Source: Membranipora membranacea (taxonomy: Eukaryota; Bryozoa; Gymnolaemata; Cheilostomatida; Membraniporidae). Taken from it: 64,000 nucleotides of DNA. The notes under the pieces are model-generated. The model saw nothing but the letters and a program-made list of their open reading frames with translations. It searched no databases and was not told the origin of the DNA. The DNA is taken from NCBI GenBank assembly GCA_914767715.1, contig OU612067.1, forward strand, positions 23,782,162 to 23,846,161, in the 5' to 3' direction. Of the stretch, positions 1 to 13,680 are shown piece after piece. The position numbers and the translations under genes were made by a program. Position 1 is the first letter of the stretch. Each line of letters starts with the position of its first letter.

Positions 1-157
1 TCAATATCATCGTCAATAGAAAAATTAAGCACGGGATATAGCTAAGAAATTCCGAAAGCCTCAGTCCCTTAAGAGTTAGAGACAGCTCCCGGAGGTCCAA
101 AAACTTCAGACCTTTAAAAGTGAGAGACAGTATTCGCATAGTAAGCTTCAGGCGATA

Positions 158-3100
158 ATGGCCAGTCGCGGCGGGTATGTGCAACTAGTTGATGAATCTG
201 AGAGCTCATCTAGCTCCAGGCGACAAGTGACTTCATCCGGTGATAAAAAATCAAAAGAGACATCCAGGCTCGTAGGCGGCCAGGTTCAGAATGTTAAGAG
301 TAAAAACGTTTACGTATTCAGTGACGGCACTGTAGCTGATCATGAGGACGATCCATTGGAAATGAACGAAATGACACAAAGGATTAAATCGTCTTCAAAT
401 CAGCCTAGATCCTACAGCTCAACGGGCAGCTCTAGTCAATACGCCGATGTTATAACTAAAGAAATACCAATAGAAAATACAGATACTCTGCAAGGACTTT
501 CAATCAAATTTAGGTGTCCGGTAAGTTACTATGTTACTAACTATACCCCAACTTTGCCAGTGTATCGGCTTTTATTTTTCTTCCAGCGACTTCCTTGAAT
601 CATGCAGCGAGTTGTGCTATAATGATTCCTGAGGGAGTTTTTCTCTCTGCATGAGGTAGTTAGATAGACATGTTGAAGTGAAGCTCTGTATTAAAACGTG
701 TCAAAAAATATCTTGTTTGCTTTCAAACTACAGCTTTCAAAGTTGAATATTATTTGTTGATGCATCAATAAAGGCTGACGACCAAACGAGACTGTTACAG
801 TAGTTAACAAGGAACTATAGCTAAATGATGCATACATAGGATGGAAGTCGAAGGGCAGCAAAGTTTGGAACAGTTACACTGAAGGTTGGCGATTTGCAGG
901 TTGCGACAGTATCAATATATTGAACAATGTTTGATGTCTATTTACCAACAGGTTCCAGAACTAAAGCGGATCAATGGATTATACACCGACAACGAGTTTT
1001 ACGCGTTGAGCACGATAAAAATACCAGTCAGATCTCATCAGAGCATGCTACAACAGGAGCTAGATAAAGTAGCCAAGGAGAGAGAGCAGACCAGTGCAGA
1101 TATACTCGCACACCGAGCTAAATGTGCTGCAGATATCGTCAGCAGTGTGAGTAAATACCATAGTAGGAGTATATGTTAGCCTGAGTTTTGTGTATATAGA
1201 TTAGGGGTGGCTTTATATTAGCGAGCACTTGCTAAATGTCGTCAACAGTGTAAGTAAATGTTAGAGCTTGTGTATAGTCTAGCTAGTCTGGGGATGACTA
1301 TATTACCGAGCACCTAATTTTGGCTATTGAGCTATTAGAAAGTGAAGAGGGTGAGTGAATGTTAGCTAGCTTTAAATTTAGCCACTTCAAGCATAATGTG
1401 TGAAATGGCGGAATTTTTCTCTCGCAATCACTAAAATTCTTCAAGGGTTGAACTAAGGTCCTCACCGCTCATCCCATATCTGAGGGAATTTTAACCAGGA
1501 GGGTTTAAATGCTTCTTTAACTAGCATTTTTACTGATATGTCACAGATTTTGACCGACTGTCAACATATTATAGCATATTGACTTAGAAGATTTAGGAGG
1601 TTTGGGTGAAATGTCTTCATGGCTATACTCAATTTCTTACCTTCACTTGGTCCCACATTAATCATTATTATGTTAGGACATGGGAATAGGTCTCTCCGTG
1701 TATTGTCATGAAGAAGGAACTGGGATGAAGAAAAACTATTGATTATTTCTGCTAAATTCCACAACTAGCTTCTCAGTTCCGTTAATCTCACTCACTTATA
1801 GGTTAATTATCAAGGGTCACGATGAAAGTCAACACTGTTTTGCATAGTTATCCAATTTATGAATAGTGACACATGTCTCCAATGTAGGCTCCACCCATTG
1901 ATACTATATTATAGAAGCCTACAATTATAGGCCCACCCTCAATAAAAACTTTGGGAAAGAAATCAGAGAAAAAATTATCTATAATGAATAATCTCAAAAA
2001 TTTGTGTATCATGCAACGAGTTAGCCTACAACTGTATCAGTGGCTGACATAAAATCCATGATGGCTAAAGCAGCAAATATGAGACAGGGGGGGGGGGGGT
2101 TGGGGGTGCGATAGGGTATTATTGATGGGTAATCTTTCTTCGGTTCCATCTGTAGTTAATTGGAGTAGTTCATCAAAGAACCCCCCAGCAGACATTTATG
2201 ATTTGAGATAACAAGTACTTGTGAAATCTAGGTACCTGAGAATGGGCTATAAAAAAATGCAAAGCTACTCATACACTCATCGACTTTGGACGCAAGTGTG
2301 TAAAATCTTGTACAAAAACTGTATAAAGTTATGTGATATCTGCTATATGATCTACTCAATATTGACCTTGCTCTTATCAAAGGTGTGTGCGCCTCAACTG
2401 CAATAATCATAAGGATAGTCCACTCCAAGTAGTAAAAATCAACTAAAATATAGGTTTTAAATACAGTTCAGTCAATTGACCTTTTGAGTGGCGATGAAGT
2501 ATAAATTAAAACCTTGACCGAAAATCGCACCCTTACACATCAATGACTTTATGCGAAACCATTGAGCTAGTTGAAAACCAGCAGGTTTTTTGTAATGCTC
2601 CAAGAAATGCGGTCAATTCTGCATTTTACGTTGTCTACCCTCATATACTTGGACGTTATACTTGTACGTTGTAGCATCATATATAAGGTATAATTGGGTT
2701 AGTGGTGAGGTTTAGAGAGCCGGCATTCTCAACTTATTGCCATCTGTTAGCTTAGACCTTAGATGAAAGAGTTGTCTAACATAACAGTACCACCAATTAA
2801 GTTTCAACATAAATGTCTTTTCTGGGTACATGTTATGTATACTGGTATAAATTGGTTGCCCCTATATAGCCTGTTTGACAATAGTCTAGTTGTAGTGCTT
2901 GCCATGTCACTGACTAGGTTACTAACTCCCTGTTTAACTATATTGACAAAAATTTACCAAAAGAAAAAAATAAGTTGGTATATTGCTGATCAGATTTTAA
3001 TATTATTGTACATTTTAAGAAGTTGGTAAGTTTGAGGAAGATGGGTAGCGCTTCATTCTGTCCCTGATTACTTGATTTCTGCTTGTCTGTATTTGATAAT

Positions 3101-4037
3101 AGTAATTCTCATTTCCAGTAGTGAATTATAATTATCAGTGTAACCATGACAACGACCCTAGAATGGCTGGTCATGTCAGGGCCAGGGAACAAATGATCAA
3201 TTTCATAGCATAGTGTTAATTATAATATCAATATCCGTGACTACTAAAGGATAAAATCACAGCATTATGGCTGTTGGCCTATAGAATTCTTTCTGCCTTT
3301 TATGAATACAATGCCCAGCTGCCCCTCATGGTAGCCTTATAATCTGTTCTACCATATACAAGAGGGCAGGCGCTCTGTAAGGGATGATTCTGATCTAGGG
3401 TAGCCTGAGCCCCCCCAGACTCTCGCCCCGTCCGACAGCCCCCCCCCCCCCCCGGCCAGTAGATCTAGGGTAGCCTTGTCACACGGCTACTTCTTTGTTT
3501 GTTTTTGTGATCTAGGGAACTACAAATGGTATAAACTACAAATGGTATATAAATAGGCCTGTTTCGTATGATTTATTTTAGTTTATTTTACAGGAAGTAA
3601 GCGATGATGACGATGCACATGGAGCACCTCAGCCCAGGTCTGTGATGGATATGGTCGAGCTTCACAGTGACCCTGAAGATGAGGAGTCATATTCACTACT
3701 CGACAGAGGCTGGGCCGCTGAAAAAAGTCTGTCCTCCAAGACGGCTAATAATAGTAAAAGTGACAAACGTAAATTTGATAAAATTATAAATAGAAAAGAC
3801 GAGGAGCTCAAGGAAATAATGGAGAAAGTTCAGAGACAAGCGAATGCAGTCGATGAAGTGACCGCTGTGATGAGGACTTCACCGAGCCTCATGCCTCCGC
3901 AAACTAGAGCACGTAACTGTTTGAATACAATAAGCCTGTCGGTACCTTGTTTGGTAGTAACAATACTTCTTATTATAATCATTCTTCCTTTGATGATTTG
4001 GTGGCAAGTTGCACACACTCATTCATCTGACATCTGA
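158..4037 (+). CDS. LYSMD3: LysM domain single-pass membrane protein, LYSMD3/4 type (3 exons)
   Basis: Exons 158-520, 952-1146 and 3594-4037 join in phase 0 across canonical GT-AG introns and give a 333-residue protein, close to the roughly 300 residues of vertebrate LYSMD3 and LYSMD4. The LysM domain spans about residues 102-146 and is split by intron 1; it shows the family pattern TLQGLSIKF, then LKRINGL, then IKIPV. A basic, lysine-rich region precedes one hydrophobic helix near the C-terminus (about residues 305-325, VVTILLIIIILPLMIWW) with a short tail after it. The N-terminal 100 residues are serine-rich and probably disordered. LysM domains bind N-acetylglucosamine polymers, and animal LYSMD3/4 are single-pass membrane proteins of the endomembrane system and cell surface. 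The ATG at 158 is the first in frame and matches the family N-terminus in length. Intron 2 is 2.4 kb and contains G13 and C15 runs. I cannot separate the LYSMD3 and LYSMD4 orthology. Confidence 0.88.
1133..1310 (+). repeat. Imperfect tandem duplication of the exon 2 donor region
   Basis: The sequence around the exon 2 donor at 1147 (GTCAGCAGT before GTGAGTAAAT) recurs about 100 bp downstream as GTCAACAGT before GTAAGTAAAT (about 1230-1255). Similar text follows both copies (GTGTATA, then CGAGCAC). The second copy carries an equally good donor, so it is a decoy or alternative splice site inside intron 2. Confidence 0.55.
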
Positions 4038-4390
4038 TGGCTGTTTTTGTGATGGTACGATTAACACTCTTGTGTAGGAAATTTGATGTTTAGTTAGACC
4101 GCAAGACCAAAACTGACGTTGAATCAAGTGGAATGAACATTTTATAGATATTCAAAAGGAGACTATTTATATTTTGAGTCAATTTTGCTATTTGGAGTAT
4201 GACCAATGAGTAGTCAAGGGGTTAGAGTAAGAGTACCTATAACCCGTCGTGACTATGGTGAAGTGTCCAAAACTACCTGATGTGACTAAGTCATCGCAGG
4301 AAAAGAATAGAAGTTATTTCCTCACATGTTCAGATGGGATAACTCACCAAATTGTCAAAAAAAATTCCAAAAATCAAATACCATCGATGA

Positions 4391-4484
4391 ATGGAAACCA
4401 TGTTATATCCAAGAAATTATTTTTTGAAAGTCATGACTATATATTATGGAAACCATGTTATATCCAAGAGATTATTTTTTGAAA
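4391..4484. repeat. Short direct duplication, 55 bp offset
   Basis: A segment of about 38 bp beginning ATGGAAACCATGTTATATCC at 4391 recurs at 4446 with one visible substitution. It lies in the LYSMD 3' flank. No coding function is apparent. Confidence 0.7.
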
Positions 4485-4548
4485 ACCATTGAATTCATTG
4501 ATACAATTTTCATATTTATTTTAATACATAATTAACTGGTAAATTTGG

Positions 4549-4554
4549 AATAAA
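4549..4554 (+). promoter_or_regulatory. Candidate polyadenylation signal for the LYSMD gene
   Basis: The AATAAA hexamer lies 512 bp after the LYSMD stop codon, and it is the first canonical hexamer I see there. On the other strand, TTTATT at 4515-4520 could serve the convergent TTC32 gene. Both are hexamer matches in AT-rich DNA only. Confidence 0.35.
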
Positions 4555-4811
4555 ATACATTTTCTGGGTCATAGGTGCTTTCATGAGCATTAGTATTTTT
4601 ATAATGATAATATGATATGTGTTGTAATAATTTTTCAGAATGCATATCACTTCAATATGTTGTCATATAAATGCATTTTAATGTAAAGCATTTCTGTTGT
4701 CAATAGGAAAATCAAGCAAAGCCAGTAAATTAAACCAAGCATTTGTGTGAGCCAGATGTTTGCTAGAATATAGTATTAAGTGTCTCATTTTGAATGATCT
4801 GAAATGACTAG

Positions 4812-4919
4812 CAGATATCCTGCTGATGCTAAAATGCAAGTTTGAACTGAAATCGCACAATGCAAAACAGATATCCTGATGCTAAAATAGGAGTTTTCAC
4901 TGAAATCCCACAATGCAAC
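4812..4919. repeat. Tandem imperfect duplication, about 56 bp unit
   Basis: Two adjacent copies start CAGATATCCTG at 4812 and 4868, and both run to CACAATGCAA with a few substitutions and one 3-bp indel. The second copy ends two bases from the TTC32 stop codon, so the TTC32 3' UTR would include both copies. Confidence 0.7.
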
Positions 4920-4921
4920 TT

Positions 4922-6712
<1,791 letters not shown>

Positions 6713-8217
6713 TATCCCACTACGCGCAGCTAAAACACACAATCATGATGACAATAACATTACACTGGGTTTTGTTTAAGTGCTCAAACATTACCCAGTT
6801 TGATGATAGCAGCATTTCATTATCATCTTCATTCCTACACACTTAGAGTACTCTAGGAATTGTCTAGCATAACATGGGTATGATTTGAAAACAATTTCCA
6901 ACATATATTGTTGACAAAATTGTGGACAGAGGTGAACAATCTGTTATATCCATAAACATATAAATACTCTAGACTGGAAACTATTGGCTATTTGATACAG
7001 GCTCAGTGTCCTCTCTAATTCAGTGACGCGATGTCACTGCGCTATTCACTTTTTCTCTGTAGTGCATATGTCAGAATAGGAGTTATCTCCACATAAATGT
7101 AATGTGTGAAGAAAAGACATTCTTATTTCTAAATATGACCACTACAACTGGGTAAAACCGGTAAATTTTACAGAACATGTACCAATGAAGTATAAAATGT
7201 GATCAGTATCCGGTGCCATCAAATATTGTGTTTGCCATAACAACATATGCTATAGCATGTTTCTGGTCTTAACATTTGTATGAAAAATGGTGTGTCAACT
7301 TTTCAAAGTTCAAGGTTTTGCTCAGAATTTTACCTAATAGGCTGCATCTGATCTTTCCAGCTGTCAGGCATGTTAACGAAAGATGGGAAACACTGATGGT
7401 CCTTGAGTAAGGTCCGATTTCAAATGTATTTTTGTCAACTTAATGCTTAAAAGCTCCGAACACTTAGTCTTTGTTCTTCATGGTTCTTGCTCTTGGATAC
7501 TGATGGAATTTTAGTGCGGTGAACTAAAAAAAACATCTCAGCAGCCATCACAAATAAATATAAACTGTAGACACAACACAAGCAAGTCACCTTGACCGCT
7601 GTGTAGTAGTGTATGGCACATCAGATTATTTTATCTTTACCGGTGATATCTATAACACTAGTTTGTTCCCTCTGAGGACGGTGGTGGTGGAGGGATATTT
7701 AAAAAGCTGTGTAAGAATTCTCCCAATATAACTCACCATCGAGACACAACACTAAATCATAACATGCAGCATATATACAGGACATTATCAGACAGAAAGA
7801 TGTAACTATACCATCAAAACAAAAGAGATCTTTCCAGTTACATCACCATGTCAATCTAAGACCAAAATTCCTAGCTTATGCTAGTTTAAAATTTCAGTAA
7901 GATTGATCCAGAAGTAGCTAATCTTTAACAAAGTTATCATGCAAAATCACTGAATCAATATGAAGAGCAAACACTCAGTGTTCTGAGCTCAGATTTTAAG
8001 CCTTTAGATAGTTGACAAAATACATTTGAAATTAAACCATACTCATACTGATACTCTGCAAGGACCATCAGTATTATCCATCTTATGGTTACATGTCCGA
8101 CAGTTGGAAATATCAGATGCAGTTAATTAAGTGAAAATGCTGAGCAAAACCTTAAATTTACTATAGTCATTGCACCATTTTTTATACAAATTGTTAAGGC
8201 CAGAAGAAGCAGCTATA

Positions 8218-8294
8218 ATTTTGTCATCAAAAATTGTTTGTAGCCATGAAAATGCTGCATTTTCATGGCTACAAACAATTTTTGATGACAAAAT
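8218..8294. repeat. Perfect palindrome, 38-bp arms, 1-nt loop
   Basis: The left arm 8218-8255 and right arm 8257-8294 are exact reverse complements around a single T at 8256. No mismatch was seen. It has no coding content and no obvious target-site duplication. Confidence 0.9.
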
Positions 8295-8449
8295 CTACGA
8301 CAGCTCTGTTGATCTGCTGTCAATGTAGAGTTTACAACTTATTAACTTCTAGTATCAAATATATTTCCTGCACTCTTATCTGGTAATTTCTACTTACCAA
8401 ATCCTCCTTATCCGTCCTAAAACTCAGCTAATAGTAGTTCCCCTTTTGG

Positions 8450-8600
8450 AAAATCACTGCCGGAAATGCAAAGACTGGATAATACTGGACTCATTGACAA
8501 GGATGCAGTTTTAATTTGTGAGTTTTGATTGGATAAATCCGAATCATGCATGCTCGCATTGGCCAAGTATTATTTGGGAATTCCCCTTTTGAAGAGGTTC
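8450..8600. repeat. 5' flank segment shared with copy B (other copy about 16806-16977)
   Basis: Both segments start TCACTGCCGGAAATGCAAA and run, with indels, through a TTTGATTGG motif and a CATTGGCC motif to GGGAATTCCCCTT. This shows that the TRIM-like tandem duplication included roughly 0.5-1 kb of upstream DNA. A conserved enhancer or promoter is possible but not demonstrated. Confidence 0.6.
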
Positions 8601-8994
8601 TCACAGTAAGGTTGTTGAATGCAGGAGATTTTCCATAAACAAAATCCTACATGAACAGGACAGTAACCCGCAGGTAATGAGAGTGGGCAGAGTGAGGGAA
8701 TGGAGATACACGTGTGAGGAACCCAAGGAGTTAGAGGGACCAACCTGGATTAGAAATATACTTGTTTGTGTGGTTTGGGAGCCCATTATTATGTAATGGC
8801 TAGAGTCCAAAAAACCTAGTACTGCATTAATTTTACTAGGGGGGTGGGCGGATCACTTACAGGCCTTCACTTTGCCAATGGCCATTGCAAGGAGTGGTTG
8901 ATACTGGACATTATCAAAATGAAGGTATGTAAGTCCCATGGGGCATCAGCATAATTTTCTAAGGTGAGAGTTGTGTTTATTAATCACAGGAGTC

Positions 8995-11900
8995 ATGGCA
9001 GCAGCAGCAGGAGATATCGGCAGAAGTTTTGATAATAACACAGAATATACAGAGTTGCTGGAGTGTGGTCTTTGTTATGAGAATGATGACTTGAAGAGGC
9101 TACCATGTAGCCCTGGTCATATATTCTGTGTGACTTGCCTTACTAAGAAATCGGAAGTTACCAAAATCATTCTCTGTCCTGTATGCAAGTAAGTTTTTAC
9201 CGACATACCATGAATGCTTAGTTGAACTTCTAATTGGTTTGCTCTCCCTATTTAACCAACCATGTTGATGGCAGTGAAAATATTCTTTTGATCTGTAATT
9301 TCTGCACTCTAGCCCTATTGTTTGTTTTTGCTGAGAGAAATTTGAGCTTTGTTATGGTAAATCAGGAATACCGACACCATTGGTAATTCAATCTACGATT
9401 GACCGACTTTGCACAAAGATTACGTAGCCTTGTCTTTTTTATTAGGACGGTATTTGAAGATTCTGTAGATGCCCTCCCGTCAGCTACAGCTCCTATAGAT
9501 GGGTTCAGCTGTTGCTATGTGTGTAGAAGAAAAGATGAGAAGTTTAAATATGCTCAGGTCTACTGTGTCATTTGTGCTAAGAAGTTGTGTGACTCTCATT
9601 TAAAGGTTAGTAATGGTCTTATGATGGAAGGTTGACTCAGATATCTTCAAAAACCTGCTGCTGTTAGTGACTGGCGGGTTGAGAATGGGGGAGAGGTTTA
9701 CAGCCATCCATGCAGTAAGGGATATATAATAATCCTCTAGTCCATTTACTTTAATCTTGAGACTAACAGGCTCATTGTTCTGACATTACTTCATTCAGCA
9801 GACCTTCAGAGCACATCCTAACTGGCTATTCTAAACTGTGGTTAAAACACTTTTATGCTTACTTAACCCAGATAGCATAAGGAAATATTTCCAGAAATCG
9901 AACTTTAGCTAAACAACTACTGGTTATACAGGCTGAATGACAACCTTTGAAATTCTCCGTCACATTTGTTTTGTACTTTCAGAGTCACAATGACACCCTT
10001 GACGATCACAAACGGATACCAATGTCAGATTATCGGAAAGAGTATAGGAAAATGGAGCAAAGATATTGTGATAAACACCGTAATTCTGTTTACTCTCACG
10101 GTTGTCAGAAATGCTTTGCTGTGCTCTGTGGTGAATGTATATCCGAACCTGGACACTGCCCAAATGGTAACTAATCTAACTATGTAAACAGAAGACATAT
10201 TAAATCAAAATGAACAAATCTGCTAAGCGGACAATCGAAATCTTGAGTTGTTGACAGCCCTGTCTTGCCTTGTCACAGCATAGCCATTTCTTATGACAAA
10301 AAAACAGGCTTGCCGTGGTAATGCTTGTTTCTTCCTATGCTGAGAAGAGCAGTTGGCACTGTTCATCCAGCCCCGATAAGCGGGTGGCCAGCTGTCTCTC
10401 CAGCCTTTTGCTTTCAAGGAATCGATTGGCCCAGAGGAATACAACACAAGTGGAATACAAAAATACTTCTGTAATTCAAAAATTCATGTCCACCTAATAT
10501 TGTCAAATTTTTGATAACCTTTATGACAAATGAAGATTGCAGTATCAAAGGAACCAGACAAACAAAAGAACGACATTAATCACAGAACTATTGAGAGTTT
10601 TCTGCCCTCTTTGAGTAGGAAGACAACTGCCCAAACTGCAAAATCTATATGTCAAGTATGCTGCTTAGCATTCTTTTTGTAATTTTTTAACAGTTTTTTG
10701 TGTTCAATATCCTCTTTTATGTTGCTTAATTGTAAGTTGGTTGATGTTTTTTCCAGGTGAGGCACATTACCTGGTCACACTTGACAGGTTGGCTCTTACT
10801 TTGATAAACTCCATCAATGAGGAGAAAATCCGGGTGTTTGATAAGGAAGAGCACCTGCTTGGTATTGTCAAAGTTCTCACCAGGAGACTGTCAAATTGGG
10901 ATTCTGAGACTGAAGCACTGGTAGCTGAACTCCACAAAGCCAGAAATAAACAGGTATGTTGACAGTCAAAGTTCACTCCTTGTTATCCCACTGTTCAGTA
11001 CGGATGAATAGTTTCTGTTCCATCCAGAAAGTTTCAGGCATTGTTACATTACAGCCAACAGTAACATGGAAACCTTACTCATGTTCTATGCCCAAAAACT
11101 TGCAAAATAACGAGTGGGAAAGATCATTGTGTCCAATTCATTATCGTTCTCAGATCACTTATCAAGAACTAACTGTTTTATACCAAGTTTAATGATTGGC
11201 CTCCTCTTTCTATCAGCTCGATGAAATCAAACTAAAGTATGAGGCAATGGAGAATGAGATCTTAGATTCAAGATATCATTGTGTCCAATTCATTATCGTT
11301 CTCAGATCACTTATCAAGAACTAACTGTTTTATACCAAGTTTAATGATTGGCCTCCTCTTTCTATCAGCTCGATGAAATCAAACTAAAGTATGAGGCAAT
11401 GGAGAATGAGATCTTAGATTCAAGATATCAGTCTAAAGGCAAGCTGACCCAATTCCTTGATGACGAAGTGGGAGAAAAACTGACAAAGCTAACCAGAGAG
11501 CTTCTCAAGATCAATGCTAGAGTTTCTACTCACCACAAGGTAAGGTGGTAGCACTGTGTATATTCCTCAGGTATTGTGTGACAGAGCCGCAGACTCTATC
11601 ATGGATTAGTTTAGTTCCTGGATTTAGCAAAAGTTGTGACCAGATTTTTGAAATTCTCAGACTGTGCTGGGAGAGAGGGTAGTAGCATTCCATTATCCAC
11701 TAGTTTCCCCATGGTGCCACTACCAGTTATCCTGGCAAAGATCGAGCGCTGAAACTAGTAATGGATGTTTTACATTTGTTTATATTGCGAGTGATATTAC
11801 TCTGCTCTAGAGTTTAGAAAATTGTAGTGTATTGACTCATATTTTTTAAAGGTTGATGTTGTAAAAGGGTTCAAGGACATGGAGAAGCTGATGAAGGAGC

Positions 11901-13467
11901 TGACAGAGATGAAAGTGGCTGATCAACAAATGGAATCTTTGGAGATAGTTGGAAAACAAGACGGTACTGTTTCAAAAATACTGATAGAAATTTTAATCTT
12001 ATTCGGAGTTGCTCCCCCTTATTAGTAAGCCTGAAATGATTGACATTCTGCTCTTTGTTATCACTTCAAAGTGCACTCATGGTTTGGACTTCAACCTCCT
12101 AATTTCCCGGAGGATTTTGTATGATTAGTTCTGACCTCTGTCTAAATATATTTTTAGGGAGAATAGCTGTGGCCTTAAAGACAAGCTCAGGACCCACTAT
12201 CACAGAACAGCAAGTTGCATCATGTATAACTGTGAAGCCTCCAACTTCTTTTATTCTGCTGAAAAGTGTAGAACTCGAGGGCAAACCAACATCAGTCTGT
12301 CACTATAAAGAATATACATATACCAGCTTAGGGTCATTATCCAAAGTTGTTCCAAGGACACACCTAAATGGTCATGTTGACAATGAGTTCATCAAACTTG
12401 AAGGGAATTGCCGAGGGTTGGTAGTTGGAAACGACTTGCTCCATGTACTTACACGCAGTCCGACTGCAAAAGTCCTGACATACAATTTTGATGGAAGGTT
12501 GATCATGGGAAGGGCAACTGAAACACATGAATACACAGCCACAAAATTTGTCATAACGGTGGATAACAAAATCGTCATCGTCAACCAGCGAGATAAACAA
12601 TTTGTCATCTTCGGTAGTGCTATGGAGCTCGAGAGACAAGTCCCATGTACTACCATTCCTTGTGAAAATAGCGCCATGTCTATAGCAGTGATAGACTACG
12701 AATCTGTTGTCATAAGCGACTTCTCATCATCTAAGGTCTCAAAAGTGAGTTTGATTGATGGTCACGTGATCTGGACATCTGATCGTGTGCCTTACCCTCA
12801 AGGGGTCGTCTGTTACAAAGGACATTACGTACTCGTAACAAACTGTGAGCCTGATTGTAAGATATGGATACTGGACGCAAAATCAGGTTCGGAAACTGTA
12901 TTTATCACTCAAAAGGTTGTTTGCGACCTTCATAACTCAAAATATTGTGATTTCTTTCACCATTGTAGTCTTGTAAAGGTGATAGCCATTAGATTAAAAG
13001 GACATTCAGTTTTTTATAAGGGATGGTATTTTGATAAGACTGTACCTCATTTGGTGCAATAGAAACAGAAAGCATCATCTAGAGACCTGCTGGGTGACTT
13101 AGACTTGACTTACAATATAAGTCAAGTCTAAGTCAACCAGCAGGTCTGACAATGCTTTCTGTTTCTATTGCACCAAATGAGGTAAAAATTCAGCATGATG
13201 TTGGATGTTGTACCCAACTCCTTTGTCCGACTCGGCTGTAATAATTAGGATAATTGTCGTTGTTCTATTTAATACCAGCAAACATTCAACATTTATGGGA
13301 TTCTATCATTGTCTTTATTTTGTTTTTGTGTAGGTCGGGTGGTTGGTGAGATTAAAGCGTCTCCAGGGACGGCATATACTGATAGACTTGATATGGCAGT
13401 TAACAATGATCAACTGCTCATCACAAATTATCAGTCACAGACAATTGAATACTATCAAATCAGCTAA
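8995..13467 (+). CDS. TRIM-like RING/B-box/coiled-coil E3 ligase with C-terminal propeller-like domain, copy A (8 exons)
   Basis: Exons 8995-9188, 9446-9605, 9983-10166, 10757-10953, 11369-11539, 11852-11963, 12158-12886 and 13334-13467 total 1881 nt (626 aa), with phases 2,0,1,0,0,1,1. A RING finger lies at residues 24-64 (CGLC, CSPGHIFCVTC, CPVC). A first B-box follows (CYVC, VYCVICAKKLC, DSHL) and a second B-box at about 145-178 (RYCDKH, GCQKCFAVLCGEC). Exons 4-6 encode a charged, heptad-rich coiled coil. Exon 7 (243 aa) and exon 8 form repeated beta-strand-like motifs that suggest an NHL-type or similar beta-propeller; that fold is inferred. TRIM proteins of this layout are cytoplasmic ubiquitin ligases whose propeller recruits substrate or RNA. 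The exon 7 donor (GTTCGG) is weak; read-through would end at 13062 inside an inverted repeat. Exon and intron structure matches copies B and C, which confirms the model. Confidence 0.82.
11123..11426. repeat. 152-bp exact tandem duplication across the exon 5 acceptor of copy A
   Basis: Sequence 11123-11274 recurs at 11275-11426. It covers the end of intron 4, the acceptor, and the first 58 nt of exon 5. The upstream acceptor (exon start 11217) leads into a truncated exon that reads into a stop; the downstream acceptor (11369) gives the full exon. The copies appear identical, so the event is recent. Copies B and C lack it. Confidence 0.9.
13043..13184. repeat. Near-perfect inverted repeat in intron 7 of copy A
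   Basis: Arms of about 65-70 bp flank a loop of about 5 nt near 13113-13117. The outer 32 bp (TACCTCATTTGGTGCAATAG and onward) pair exactly, and the inner part has a few small indels. Its left arm overlaps the last codons of the exon 7 read-through frame. Confidence 0.85.
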
Positions 13468-13680
13468 GTGCTCGCTTAGCTAATTTATAAAAACGAACAG
13501 TAACTGTCTTAAGGGTGGTGACTATTTAAAATGTATCGCCCCTAATTACATATTCTCACATGTGTTATATATATACTTTTATTGGCAACCAATGTCATCT
13601 CATTTGAAATGTTTTGCACTCAGTGCCAGAAAAAAAAATTTTAAAACAAAAAAAAGAGAAACAGAAAGGAAATAATATCA

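Larger units (their letters stand above)
6713..8994. other. Intergenic region between TTC32 and TRIM-like copy A
   Basis: These 2.3 kb separate two divergently transcribed genes. I see no convincing exon on either strand: open stretches are short and without protein-like composition. It holds a perfect palindrome (8218-8294) and a segment shared with the upstream flank of copy B (8450-8600). Promoters for TTC32 and copy A must lie here, but I find no clear TATA box. Confidence 0.6.

Noticed and set aside
11217-11276. Upstream exon 5 of copy A as the real exon
   Set aside because: It is the truncated member of a tandem duplication and reads into a stop; the downstream copy matches the 171-bp exon of copy B.
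12364-12677. Minus-strand frames inside copy A exon 7
   Set aside because: They are antisense shadows of the strongly supported propeller-like exon.
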